The notes beneath the pieces are model-generated. The model was not told the DNA's origin. It did no database searches and worked only from the letters and a program-made list of their open reading frames with translations. From Flavobacterium cauense R2A-7 (lineage in GTDB: Bacteria > Bacteroidota > Bacteroidia > Flavobacteriales > Flavobacteriaceae): a DNA stretch of 64,000 bases. A program made the translations under genes and the position numbers. The stretch is from positions 62,001-126,000 of the forward strand of contig NZ_AVBI01000014.1 of the NCBI RefSeq assembly GCF_000498475.1, read 5' to 3'. Positions within the stretch are counted from its first letter, which is position 1, and each line of letters starts with the position of its first letter. Below are positions 33,240 through 42,450 of the stretch, piece by piece.

Positions 33240-34628
33240 TTATTCCGGATTTGCAACGGTTTTGTATAATCCCAGTAGGGCATTCAAGTATCGGTTTTCT
33301 AAAATGATTTCATTGATTTGAGAACCAATCAGTGCATTTTCCCTCGAGTTGATGATGAACAGGGAACTTTCTCCCATTTCAAACAGGCGATCTTCTGCAT
33401 TTAAAAGCGTGTTGTAGTCTTTTACCAGGTTAGTATTGTAATCGCGCTGTTTTTCTAAGGAGATGATTTCCTGTTGTTGTGATTTGAATTTATTTTCCAG
33501 ATTTTTTCGTTCGAACTGCAAACCAAATTCCGAGTCCTGAATTTTAAGGTCGGCCAATTTAACGCCGGCTCTTTCTTTTCTTAAAAACACCGGAAACGAA
33601 AAGTTGAGTCCGATTTTATAATCTTCAAAACGATAAGTATCGATATAGCTGGGTTCGGATAAATAATGGTAACTCAAATCCAGTTTGGGTAAGAGAGAAT
33701 TGGCTTTTTGTTTTCGCTCTACTTTTAATACTGCAATTTTTGCATCCAGAGCTTTGATTTTCGGATGATTGTCCAAGGAAATAGGGTTGAGTTCGTTTAT
33801 CCGCAGGGTTTCTTTAAGAGTTTTAGAAAGAAGGCTTTCGGGTTGTAAATTGTCATTTAGCTCCAGCGGAATGTTGTTTTCCAACCAAACATAATTCGAC
33901 AACTCCAATTTGGCCTTGGTTAGTTTTAGTTTGGCTTCTTCGAGATGTAATCGTCTTGTTTTTACCGCAATTCCGGCTTCCACACTGTCAATGGACGGTT
34001 TGTCACCCTCTTCTATTAATTTCGAAACCCCTTCGTAGCGTCGTAAAGCATTTTTCAGATAGGTTTCATAGAGTTGCACCTCGTCAAAACTTCTTTTCCA
34101 GTGCATATAACTCACCGCTGCGTCATAAATAACTTCGACAACCTGAAGATTTCGCTCTGCGGTGTTTAAACTGCGGGCAATTTTTGCTTTTCGGATATCG
34201 GCCATGCGCTGATTGATGAGCAATCCCTGACCAACGGGCACCGAAACCCCAAACGATGTCAGACCGCTATTGGGTAAGGTGTTTTCCGGATTCACATACA
34301 TGCCTTCTGCATTGTCGAATCCGGCTTTTAGTTCAATGCCATACCAGGTGGGAATTTTGAAACTGCTGTTGAGCAATGAATAATATTCCTTGCCTTTGAA
34401 TTCCTTTTCTTTGAAATCGACTTCAATTTTCGGATCGAAAGCACCGCGAGCCTGCATTAAATTAGCCTGAGCTTCATTCAGTTTTAAATCGGCTTGTTTT
34501 ACCAAAGGATGGTATTTTTTGACATACCCCAAAAACTCATTGAAGCTGAATTCGGCCGCGTTGTTTTGGCCGAGTACTTTTATACTGCAGCAAAGGAAAA
34601 GAATTACATATAACAGTTTCGTTTTCAT
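33240..34628 (-). CDS. TolC-family outer-membrane efflux protein
   Basis: A 462-aa protein with a signal peptide ending VLGQ and the two-repeat helical barrel of the TolC family: long coiled-coil segments (LNEAQANLMQARGAFDPKIEV, about residues 42-62, and the matching ADLKIQDSEFGLQFERKNLEN, about 342-362). It forms the outer-membrane channel for the HlyD and ABC proteins encoded upstream. Its start overlaps the HlyD stop as TAATG. It is the last gene of the operon and ends at a bidirectional terminator. Confidence 0.9.
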   Translation of the reverse strand: MKTKLLYVILFLCCSIKVLGQNNAAEFSFNEFLGYVKKYHPLVKQADLKLNEAQANLMQARGAFDPKIEVDFKEKEFKGKEYYSLLNSSFKIPTWYGIELKAGFDNAEGMYVNPENTLPNSGLTSFGVSVPVGQGLLINQRMADIRKAKIARSLNTAERNLQVVEVIYDAAVSYMHWKRSFDEVQLYETYLKNALRRYEGVSKLIEEGDKPSIDSVEAGIAVKTRRLHLEEAKLKLTKAKLELSNYVWLENNIPLELNDNLQPESLLSKTLKETLRINELNPISLDNHPKIKALDAKIAVLKVERKQKANSLLPKLDLSYHYLSEPSYIDTYRFEDYKIGLNFSFPVFLRKERAGVKLADLKIQDSEFGLQFERKNLENKFKSQQQEIISLEKQRDYNTNLVKDYNTLLNAEDRLFEMGESSLFIINSRENALIGSQINEIILENRYLNALLGLYKTVANPE

Positions 34629-35974
34629 TACTTTTTAGTGTTTTCGGTTGCTTTTGCCTGATAAAAATTAGGAGGGAAACCGTTTAAGGTACGCCAAATT
34701 TCAAACCAAATCGGCACATTGCTTAGAAGTGCCAGTGTTTGGGTTCCGGCACCAATGCTCAATTGCTCCGGCCATTTTTTATCTTTTGGATCGGGGGCAA
34801 TCAGGATGCGGTATTTGCCGTTCGGACTGATGAAATTTTCTTTAGCGACAATGACACCACCAAACGTTCCGAATGAAACATCGGGCCAACCGCTAAATAC
34901 AATTGTGGGCCAGCCGTCAAACCAAACGCGTACTTTCTCTCCTTGGTTAATCAATGGGAAATCCACCGGTTCTATGTAGGTTTCAACGGCAATCTCAAAA
35001 CGCGCCGGCATAATGCTGACAATCGGAGTGCCTTCTTTAATCGTTTCACCAATTCCGGATTGTAACGCTCGATTGACATACCCGTCTTGCGGTGCGGTAA
35101 TGTAGTACATCCCGTTTCTGATTTGGTAATTTTTGTATTGGTTTTTCAGTTTGTTCACCTGAGCTTCGGTGTCAAATTGCGAACTCAGGGCGGTTTGTTT
35201 GTCACTGCTGGCTTTTGCGTTTTTTTCAGCATATTCCGCATTGATCCGGTTCAGCTCCATTGTGGCGTTTAAAACCTCATTTTTACTGGCAATGTATTTG
35301 TTTTCCTGAGTGATGATTTTCGCTTCCGTTTCCTGCAATTTCATTCTTTTTTCCTCTACATCGGTCATGGGTTTCAGCCCTTCTTTGTTTAAGTTTACCG
35401 AACGGTTGAATTGTGTTTTTGCGATTTTCAGTTGGGTTTTGGTGGCTTCAAAATCGACACTGTCACTTTGTACTTTCAGATACGCTTGTCTTAATTTGTT
35501 TTGCGCTTGCTTTAATTTCAGGTTTTTCTCGTTCTGAATCGCACTCATCTGATTTTCCAGGGCATTTACTTTATCGGCATAGGACTGCACGGCATTTTCT
35601 TTGGCTTTAACCTGATTTCCGGTGTTTTCAACCAAATTAGGATCCAGATAGTCTTCTTTGATTTCCGAAATAAATAAAATAGTATCGCCTTTTTTGACAA
35701 AATCTCCTTCGTTGATGTACCATTTTTCGATTCGGCCGGCGATGACCGTTTGTATGGTTTGCGGTCGTTGGTTCGGTTTTAAAGTAGTAACATTTCCGGT
35801 TCCCTGAATGTTTTGTGTCCAAGGAAGGAAAAGAAAGAGCACAACAAGCACCACAAAAGCCCAGATAATTTTACGGATTACCTTGTAGTACTTTTGTTCT
35901 TTTAAAATGGCAGTCGATTTAAATTCATCAATTTTTACGAATTGGTCAATTCTGTTTTTTGTGATATTGAGCAT
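34628..35974 (-). CDS. HlyD-family membrane fusion (adaptor) protein
   Basis: A 448-aa adaptor with one N-terminal membrane segment (about residues 33-52), a split biotinyl-lipoyl domain (IAGRIEKWYINEGDFVKKGD, then YYITAPQDGYVNRALQSGIGE) and a long central coiled coil (residues 115-270). It bridges the inner-membrane ABC protein and the TolC channel across the periplasm. It begins 3 nt after the ABC gene and overlaps tolC by one base. Confidence 0.92.
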   Translation of the reverse strand: MLNITKNRIDQFVKIDEFKSTAILKEQKYYKVIRKIIWAFVVLVVLFLFLPWTQNIQGTGNVTTLKPNQRPQTIQTVIAGRIEKWYINEGDFVKKGDTILFISEIKEDYLDPNLVENTGNQVKAKENAVQSYADKVNALENQMSAIQNEKNLKLKQAQNKLRQAYLKVQSDSVDFEATKTQLKIAKTQFNRSVNLNKEGLKPMTDVEEKRMKLQETEAKIITQENKYIASKNEVLNATMELNRINAEYAEKNAKASSDKQTALSSQFDTEAQVNKLKNQYKNYQIRNGMYYITAPQDGYVNRALQSGIGETIKEGTPIVSIMPARFEIAVETYIEPVDFPLINQGEKVRVWFDGWPTIVFSGWPDVSFGTFGGVIVAKENFISPNGKYRILIAPDPKDKKWPEQLSIGAGTQTLALLSNVPIWFEIWRTLNGFPPNFYQAKATENTKK

Positions 35975-35977
35975 GAT

Positions 35978-37630
35978 TTAAATAGCTTTAAGTTCTCCTT
36001 TTTCCAAAAGAATCGTTTGTTTGCAAATTTGTTTCCAATGCGTGTTTTTGCTGATAACAACCAGTGTCCAAGGATGTTTTTCGTCACTCAGGAAATCAAT
36101 AATTTCTTTGCCGCTTTCTTCGTCGGTTTTGTCCAGCGGATTTTCTAAAAACAACAGTTTCGGTTGATTAATTATACAACGGGCCAACACGATTTTTTGA
36201 ATCGTCGACGAATTAATTTGTTTGCCTTCCGATGAGATTTGTGTGTCCAAACCTTTTGGAAGCGCCTTAATGGCTTCGGTAAGTTTCAGTTTTTCGATTA
36301 ACTCAAAAACCGTATCCATCTTTATTTCAGGATTATTGCAGGTAATGTTTTCTAGAATGGTACCTTCAAAAGGCATTTCATGGGCTGTAATAATGCCGAT
36401 TTTTGAACGGTATTCATCGGAAGAATATTTTTTGTAATTGGTATTATTGATGAAAATATTTCCGGAAGTTGGTTCAATCAATCGGGCCAGCAAACGCAAC
36501 AGGGTGGTTTTCCCCGATCCGTTTTCCCCTAAAATCAGGGTGTGCTGTTTGGGCTGAATGGATAAACTGATATTTTTGAGAACTTCTTTGTCCGATTTCG
36601 GATACTGGAATGCCACGTTTTCGGTTTCAATGGTAATTTTATTCTCATCTACTAAATAGTTGGAATTGCGAATGTCTTCTTCCAGTTCCATATCCACTAC
36701 GGAGCCTAATTTTTCTAAGGAAGTCAGCACATCATAAAATAATTCCAGCCCCGAAAACAATTTTTCAACGGCGGTAATAATGCTAAGAATGATGATTTCA
36801 GCAGCCACAAATTGTCCGATATTCATCTGCTGGTTAATCACCAATAAGCCCCCAATGATTAATAATCCGGCAGTTATAATGATTTTAAAACCGGTCAGTT
36901 GAATGAATTGCTTCAATAAAACCTGAAAATGGTTTTCCCTTTGTTTTAAGTATTCGTTAACCAGTTTGTCATTTTTGTGCAACGAGAAATTAAAAATGGA
37001 ATTGCTTTTAAAACTTAAATGATTTCGGGCAATTTCCTGTAGCCAATGGGCAATTTTATACTTGTATTTTGATTCTTTTAAGCTGGTTTGTAAACCTAGA
37101 TTAAAGTTGATTTTGAAAATCAGATACAACAGCAAAAGCAAAACTATACCGAAGAAGATAAAGAAAGAATGGTACAAAGAAAGTAAGGCTATTCCAAAAA
37201 AGATCTGCAATGCCGCCCCGGATATGTCCAATAATAATTTAGAAAATCCTTTCTGAACGGTTAAGGTATCAAAAAAACGATTGGCTAATTCCGGCGGATA
37301 TTGATTGTGCAATTCACTAAATTTTATTTTAGGGAAGCGGTAAGCAAATTCAAAGGAAGAGCGAACGAAAATCTTTTGTTGTAGATTTTCGGTGATTCGG
37401 AATTGCATTATTTTTAATACCCCGACAAAGGCAACGCCAATGATAACCACCAATACTAAAACAATCCACGAAGTACTTACTTTTCCCGCCTGGATAAAAT
37501 TAATGATGGATTGAATTCCCAGCGGAAGTGATAAACTGATGAGCCCAGCAATAATCGAATACAGGAAAATCTGGTAAATATCCTGTTTGTCGATTAAAAT
37601 GAGGTTTCTAAATCGTTCTAACGGTGTCAT
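35978..37630 (-). CDS. ABC exporter-type protein with degenerate nucleotide-binding domain
   Basis: A 550-aa fusion of an exporter-type membrane domain (six helices, residues 20-290) and an NBD. Walker A GENGSGKTT (368-376) is intact. Other motifs have diverged: the Q-loop has His (TAHEMPFEG), the LSGGQ signature reads INSSTIQ, Walker B is LLFLENP in place of a DE ending, and the H-loop His is replaced (VISKNTHW). ATP binding is likely kept but hydrolysis doubtful. No C39 peptidase is present. It overlaps the TetR gene by ATGA and precedes HlyD by 3 nt, forming a type-I-like export system. Confidence 0.85.
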   Translation of the reverse strand: MTPLERFRNLILIDKQDIYQIFLYSIIAGLISLSLPLGIQSIINFIQAGKVSTSWIVLVLVVIIGVAFVGVLKIMQFRITENLQQKIFVRSSFEFAYRFPKIKFSELHNQYPPELANRFFDTLTVQKGFSKLLLDISGAALQIFFGIALLSLYHSFFIFFGIVLLLLLYLIFKINFNLGLQTSLKESKYKYKIAHWLQEIARNHLSFKSNSIFNFSLHKNDKLVNEYLKQRENHFQVLLKQFIQLTGFKIIITAGLLIIGGLLVINQQMNIGQFVAAEIIILSIITAVEKLFSGLELFYDVLTSLEKLGSVVDMELEEDIRNSNYLVDENKITIETENVAFQYPKSDKEVLKNISLSIQPKQHTLILGENGSGKTTLLRLLARLIEPTSGNIFINNTNYKKYSSDEYRSKIGIITAHEMPFEGTILENITCNNPEIKMDTVFELIEKLKLTEAIKALPKGLDTQISSEGKQINSSTIQKIVLARCIINQPKLLFLENPLDKTDEESGKEIIDFLSDEKHPWTLVVISKNTHWKQICKQTILLEKGELKAI

Positions 37631-38298
37631 AGTAATATTTTTTTAACCATATCGGTATAGAAATCAGTTGCACATTCTTTTTCCGACAAATTGGTAATCG
37701 TTTTTAAATGATTCTTTAAAAAATGTTGGTGTAAGGCACCTTCCACAATACTGGAAGCCAAACTTTTGGCAAAAGGATATTCCGGATTGACTTCTTGAAT
37801 AATCGCTATGATTCTGTTGATTACCCTTTTGTAAACCAAGAAGAAACCTTCCTTGTTTTCGGTGTCCACTTCTTTGGTCATTAGGGTTTTAGCGAACTCT
37901 TCCACGATAATGCGACTCAGGATTTCTTCATTAATATGCGGAGTGGTTTGATCGTCTGCTACATTTTCGGTCACCAGCTTAATTGCCTTCTCCAACTTCT
38001 CCACGGGATTGGATATGTTTGTTGTTGCAAGTACCATTCGATATTCCATCCACGACCAATACCATGAAGTCAGATAAACCAAAAGTTTGTGTTTGTTCTC
38101 AAAATAACGATAAATGGAACTTTCGTTGGATTGTATTTTTTCGCCCAATTTTTTAAAAGTAAAGGCCTCGAACCCAATTTCATTCATCAACAGAATGCTG
38201 TTTTTTAAAATATTACGACCTAACTCTGATGTTTCAGGGTCTTTTACATACAGTTTTTCGTTGAGGGTTATTTTTAAATTTGAAAGTAAGTTTTGCAT
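37627..38298 (-). CDS. TetR/AcrR-family regulator of the export operon
   Basis: A 223-aa protein with an N-terminal TetR HTH: NSILLMNEIGFEAFTFKKLG, then SNESSIYRYFENKHKLLVYL. The rest is the ligand-binding helical domain. It is the first gene of the TetR-ABC-HlyD-TolC operon and overlaps the ABC gene by ATGA, so it most likely represses its own operon and responds to an exported compound. About 70 bp of AT-rich leader precede it. Confidence 0.88.
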   Translation of the reverse strand: MQNLLSNLKITLNEKLYVKDPETSELGRNILKNSILLMNEIGFEAFTFKKLGEKIQSNESSIYRYFENKHKLLVYLTSWYWSWMEYRMVLATTNISNPVEKLEKAIKLVTENVADDQTTPHINEEILSRIIVEEFAKTLMTKEVDTENKEGFFLVYKRVINRIIAIIQEVNPEYPFAKSLASSIVEGALHQHFLKNHLKTITNLSEKECATDFYTDMVKKILL

Positions 38299-38371
38299 GA
38301 TTTGATATTTAACAATTCAAAGTTAATAGTATTACTATCACATTTTGAAAGTTTAACTTTTATTTAAAACA

Positions 38372-38409
38372 AAAGAGGTTGACTTACAAATGCGTAAGTC
38401 AACCTCTTT
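38372..38409 (-). terminator. Terminator of the Lys/Ala-rich protein gene
   Basis: A perfect 16-bp stem (38372-38387 with 38394-38409) with a 6-nt loop. Read on the minus strand it is followed by TGTTTT, and it lies 19 nt after the stop of the 38429-38926 gene. Confidence 0.82.
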
Positions 38410-38428
38410 ATGTTTGTTTAATATGGAA

Positions 38429-38926
38429 TTAATCCTGAATATAGGTCTTGTTTCCGTTGGAATTGATGTAATATCTTCCGCCTCTCGGCCCCGTGTAAAC
38501 TTTTTTACCGTTGTATTCTCCGGTAACTTTATCTGCCACTTTAGGTGCTTTTTCGTTGCTCGGTGTTTCTTTTACTTTTTTTACGTTTTTTTTGCTTTCG
38601 TCTTTAATTTTAGCATCTGCTTTGTTTGCCGCTGCTTTTGTTTTTCCGGCTGTCGATTTTGTTTCTCCTTTTTCAGAAGCTGAATTTTCTTTTACTTTTT
38701 TTACTTCCTTCTTGGTTTTATCGGCTACTTCTTTTGATTTTTCTTTAGTCTTTTTAGCTGCTTTTTCCACAGCAGCTTCCGCTTTTTCCACAGCAGCTTC
38801 CGTTTTTTCAGCCGCTTTTTCCGTTTTGGCTTTTACTTTTTTGGTGGTTTTCTTAACGGTAGTTTCCTGGGCAAAGGCACCCATTGATAACGCTATGCTC
38901 AAACATAGCAAAATTAATTTTTTCAT
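38429..38926 (-). CDS. Secreted Lys/Ala/Glu-rich protein with PBCV basic-adaptor-like tail
   Basis: A 165-aa protein with signal peptide (ending GAFAQ), then 110 residues of low-complexity Lys/Ala/Glu repeats such as EKTEAAVEKAEAAVEKAAKK, and a C-terminal motif KVYTGPRGGRYYINSNGNKTYI. That motif is the PBCV-specific basic adaptor domain first named from chlorovirus proteins and common in Bacteroidota. The middle resembles histone-H1-like or LEA-like sequences and is probably a helical or disordered spacer. The location should be periplasmic. Function unknown; the gene stands alone with its own terminator. Confidence 0.75.
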   Translation of the reverse strand: MKKLILLCLSIALSMGAFAQETTVKKTTKKVKAKTEKAAEKTEAAVEKAEAAVEKAAKKTKEKSKEVADKTKKEVKKVKENSASEKGETKSTAGKTKAAANKADAKIKDESKKNVKKVKETPSNEKAPKVADKVTGEYNGKKVYTGPRGGRYYINSNGNKTYIQD

Positions 38927-38986
38927 GATTTAGCAAATTATTGATTATCAGTATAAATGTATGAAAAAAATGTCAGATTAGTACAA

Positions 38987-41900
38987 TTAAAAATAGGCTC
39001 TTAACTGGATGCTTCCGGTGTGAATCGTTTGACTGGTTTCACTTTTTCTGCCCTGATAATTCACATTAACATCAAGATATTGGGTTAAGTTTTTCTGTAA
39101 AAGCAAACGCCAGGTCATATTTTCACCCGCCTGAAGTCCTTCCAGCATCTGAAAAGCAACTGCCGATAACGGATTTCCGATAAATTTGTTTTTGTAAAAT
39201 GAAAACTCGCCGTTCAGGGTAAATTTCTTTTCGGAGGAATAATTGAAAGAGGTTCCCAATCGTTGCTGATGTAAGGTTTCCATCGCATTGATTTGGTTTT
39301 CTTTCTTCTGAAATTCGTAAAATATATCCCAACTCGCGTTTTGAGAAAACAAATAGGAGATTTTCGGTGCCAATTGATAACCTTTCAAATCAAAATTTTT
39401 ACTCGGATAGTTTTCGGAAGTCAGCGTGTTCGAAATGGTTTTTCCGTTGAATCCGAACAACCAGAGTTTCTGCACCAAATGGGCATATTGAAGCTGATGC
39501 GAATCGGTTTTGTTTTCCTGCGAACCGGCCGAAAGCAGGTTTTTAGCATGATTCGTCAAATACGTGTAAGTGGTCGAATGACGTTGTTTTCCGCGGTTGT
39601 AAAACAAACTGTTGCGAAAGCTTGCGTTGAGTCCCAGCAAATCGGTATCGCTTCCGGAAAACGGATTCAAATCGAAATTGTCGCCTTGTCGCAGGATTTT
39701 ACGGTCCATCATAAAAGAAGTCTGATTGTAGAAATAAGACAATAATTTTCTGAAACCGGTTTCATTCTGCCATTGCAACGGGTTCAGGGTTACCGATTGC
39801 GAAAATTTATTCTGATGCGTTTTTACAAAAATCTGATTCGGTAAAAACACCCGAACGTACTTCGCCTGATCCGGAAACGGCGCCACTTCAAATTCCTGCA
39901 ATTCCTGAATGCCATTGTTGTTGTAATCGTTCCACATGTAAATTCCCTGTCCGGGTTCAACTTCCAGATAGGTGAATTCCTGTTGCGCAATCTTTCCGGA
40001 ACTGGTTTCGTAAGCGGTTGTGAGTTGAATCAGTTGGTTGAAAAAACGATCGTTGTACAACAAACGGGAATTCAGCGACGGTTCGTCGGATTGGTTCGGA
40101 TCTTCGAATTTTAGGTTGCGGTAATTCACAAACAGTGACAAATCACTTTTGTCGGTTTGCAATAGTTTCGATTTCAGATAATAGGAATGTGAAGTGTTGA
40201 CTTTCTTGACCAATCCACCAACTAAACTGTCGTTGGTGCGTTGCAGATAGCCGATTTCGGTAAAGACTTTCGTGCTGTCGCCACGACCGATAAAGGCGCC
40301 AATTTCTTTGTAACGCTGACTCAAAGCCGAAAACTGATTAGTAGCTTTGATTTTCTCTTCGTTGTCTTCCATTCGGAAACTGCCGCCAATCCAATTCTTT
40401 TTAAAATGGTATTTTGTTCGGGTCTGACTTCGGATGAAACGCGAATCGGCTAAGGTTCCATCACTTTTTAAAGCGCTGCTGTTGTTGGAAAACGTCCATC
40501 GGTTGAATTTGAAAAAACCGTCCACCACATGTCGTGTTCCCGAGAAACTTTCCGAAAAATCGAGTTTCTCTAATTGATATTTGGCAAATCCTTTGTTGGG
40601 TAAGGTGAAATTTACACCGGAAATCAGCAAACTCTGGTCGCCTAATGGATTCGTCAAATTCCAATCACGGTTGAATTCAATGGTAAACAACCTTTCGATG
40701 GTTTTGAATTCTTTTTGGACCAACTGATAATTGGCAAAGGCATCCACGTTCCACTTTCCGGTATACAAACGTTGTTTTGCATTGATTTTTCCGGCAATGC
40801 CTTTGTTGTCGTTATCGTCTGCCGAAGAAAATAAGTTTTTGTCGTTATTGCTGATGCCTACTTCAAAATCGACATTCGTTTTCTCACCCGGATTGTATTT
40901 TCCCAAAACGGTCGCAATCTGAATTTTCGTAGGCGGAACCAAGCGCGTAATAGGCTCGTAATTTCCCTGCGGAACACCAGCCACAGGTGCGATGTATTCG
41001 TAAATCCGACCTATTGCCTGATTGCTTTTTAATTTGTAATTCCCCAAATTGTTGCCCACTAAGGAAAATTTTACGTTATATAAAACATCGGTAGGGTTGT
41101 TGGAATATTCAAAGACTTCAATAGCACCAATCAGTACTTTTTTATACAAAATCTTATTTTCAGAATAACCATCTTCGTACGCGGAAGGCGCGGTCATCAA
41201 ATCCGGATTGTCGCCGGCCTGTGCTAAAATCTGTGCCTGTTCGGGTGAAAGATTTTGCTGTAACGGTTGGTTTTTGACATCGTTTTCGGAATAAATAAAT
41301 CCGCCGATACTCCATTGTTCGCGTTCGTGCGTCACACCGCCATAGGTTACAAATCGGGTATAACTCCGATCGGAATATTGGTATTCGATATTAATTCGCA
41401 TTTCGGAAGTAATCGGAAACAAAGACGTAAACCGGATTTCTCCGGCATTGTAATCAATCACATAATCATTGTTTTCCCCGCGTTCCAGCAGAATTCCGTT
41501 AACAAACACCCGTTCGGATCCGGAAATGACCAACACATACAGTTCGCCGTTAGGACCTTTCAATTTGTACGGCCCCTGATTGCCTTCCTGTCCGGTAAAG
41601 GTGCTTCGGGCGTATTGACCGCGAACAATGGCGCCGGCGGCAAAAACATCGGTTTTACTTTCGGGTTTGCCAAAGGTGAAATGCGTCGACAAGCCTTGCA
41701 CTTTTTTGTTGAAATTCAGAAAGCGCGACTGGCGGTTTTCCAGAAACAAATCTCCGGCACGAATCGCCCATTTGTCGGAATACAATTCGACAAAAATCTG
41801 ATCAAATTCGTCCAGTTTTTGCGAATAACCGCCTTCCTGAAGCGGTATGTTGCTGTCCTGTAATGAAGCCCTCAAGCTGACTTTCTCCGAAATTTTTCCG

Positions 41901-42391
41901 GTAATCTGTAAATCCAGATTCGAATTTACCACCGTATTCTGATTGTTGCCCACGGTCACGCCACGGGTAATGCTTCCCGAAGTACTCAGTCCGTCAAAAG
42001 GTTTGAAAATAGAAATCGGTTCTCGGGAAATCTGATACAATTGCTGGCCGGCTTCGTTGTTTACCACCCGACTTTTGTCGTAAATGCTGTATTTTTTGGT
42101 AAGGTATTCGGGGAATTTGAGGTAACGGACAGTTAGCGTATCGGAAGACTGAAAGTTGTTTTTAAATACCAGTGTTCCTTTCTGAAAATCGACTTTGTAA
42201 AAAACAGTGTCGATTTCGTTGCCCGATTGGTCCAAAAGTTTTAAAAATTCCTTGTTGATGCTTACGCTGTCAATGGTCACCGGATTTTCGGAAACCCTAA
42301 TTTTTTTGGATTGATACGGCGTTTTCGTTTCCTGTGCTGTAGCGACAGAAAGACAAAAGAAAAAAAGGAGTACATACGCCCGTTTCAACAT
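38987..42391 (-). CDS. Large outer-membrane protein, probable beta-barrel
   Basis: A 1134-aa protein with a signal peptide ending ATAQ. The N-terminal 120 residues look like a beta-sandwich, then comes a long series of beta-strands. Segments GELYVLVISGSERVFVNG and NNDYVIDYNAGEIRFTSLFP are typical of a conserved Bacteroidota surface protein family without a clear name. The end (GSIQLRAYF) has the terminal aromatic residue expected of an outer-membrane barrel. No plug or TonB-box is evident. It stands alone and its function is unknown to me; a role in cell-surface assembly is possible. Confidence 0.75.
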   Translation of the reverse strand: MLKRAYVLLFFFCLSVATAQETKTPYQSKKIRVSENPVTIDSVSINKEFLKLLDQSGNEIDTVFYKVDFQKGTLVFKNNFQSSDTLTVRYLKFPEYLTKKYSIYDKSRVVNNEAGQQLYQISREPISIFKPFDGLSTSGSITRGVTVGNNQNTVVNSNLDLQITGKISEKVSLRASLQDSNIPLQEGGYSQKLDEFDQIFVELYSDKWAIRAGDLFLENRQSRFLNFNKKVQGLSTHFTFGKPESKTDVFAAGAIVRGQYARSTFTGQEGNQGPYKLKGPNGELYVLVISGSERVFVNGILLERGENNDYVIDYNAGEIRFTSLFPITSEMRINIEYQYSDRSYTRFVTYGGVTHEREQWSIGGFIYSENDVKNQPLQQNLSPEQAQILAQAGDNPDLMTAPSAYEDGYSENKILYKKVLIGAIEVFEYSNNPTDVLYNVKFSLVGNNLGNYKLKSNQAIGRIYEYIAPVAGVPQGNYEPITRLVPPTKIQIATVLGKYNPGEKTNVDFEVGISNNDKNLFSSADDNDNKGIAGKINAKQRLYTGKWNVDAFANYQLVQKEFKTIERLFTIEFNRDWNLTNPLGDQSLLISGVNFTLPNKGFAKYQLEKLDFSESFSGTRHVVDGFFKFNRWTFSNNSSALKSDGTLADSRFIRSQTRTKYHFKKNWIGGSFRMEDNEEKIKATNQFSALSQRYKEIGAFIGRGDSTKVFTEIGYLQRTNDSLVGGLVKKVNTSHSYYLKSKLLQTDKSDLSLFVNYRNLKFEDPNQSDEPSLNSRLLYNDRFFNQLIQLTTAYETSSGKIAQQEFTYLEVEPGQGIYMWNDYNNNGIQELQEFEVAPFPDQAKYVRVFLPNQIFVKTHQNKFSQSVTLNPLQWQNETGFRKLLSYFYNQTSFMMDRKILRQGDNFDLNPFSGSDTDLLGLNASFRNSLFYNRGKQRHSTTYTYLTNHAKNLLSAGSQENKTDSHQLQYAHLVQKLWLFGFNGKTISNTLTSENYPSKNFDLKGYQLAPKISYLFSQNASWDIFYEFQKKENQINAMETLHQQRLGTSFNYSSEKKFTLNGEFSFYKNKFIGNPLSAVAFQMLEGLQAGENMTWRLLLQKNLTQYLDVNVNYQGRKSETSQTIHTGSIQLRAYF

Positions 42392-42450
42392 AACTACTAT
42401 AACTCGGAAATACCAAAAGTAGTGTAATTAATCGAGAAATTGTTTTCAGA

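Noticed and set aside
38511..38933. 140-residue plus-strand frame opposite the Lys/Ala-rich gene
   Set aside because: It is the complement of a low-complexity Lys/Ala repeat (giving Phe/Ser/Ala repeats) and crosses the real gene's start; not coding.
39293..41863. Long open frames antisense to the 1134-aa outer-membrane protein (39293-39745, 41267-41863)
   Set aside because: They lie inside a clear coding gene on the other strand, have no recognisable motifs and look like shadow frames from codon bias.
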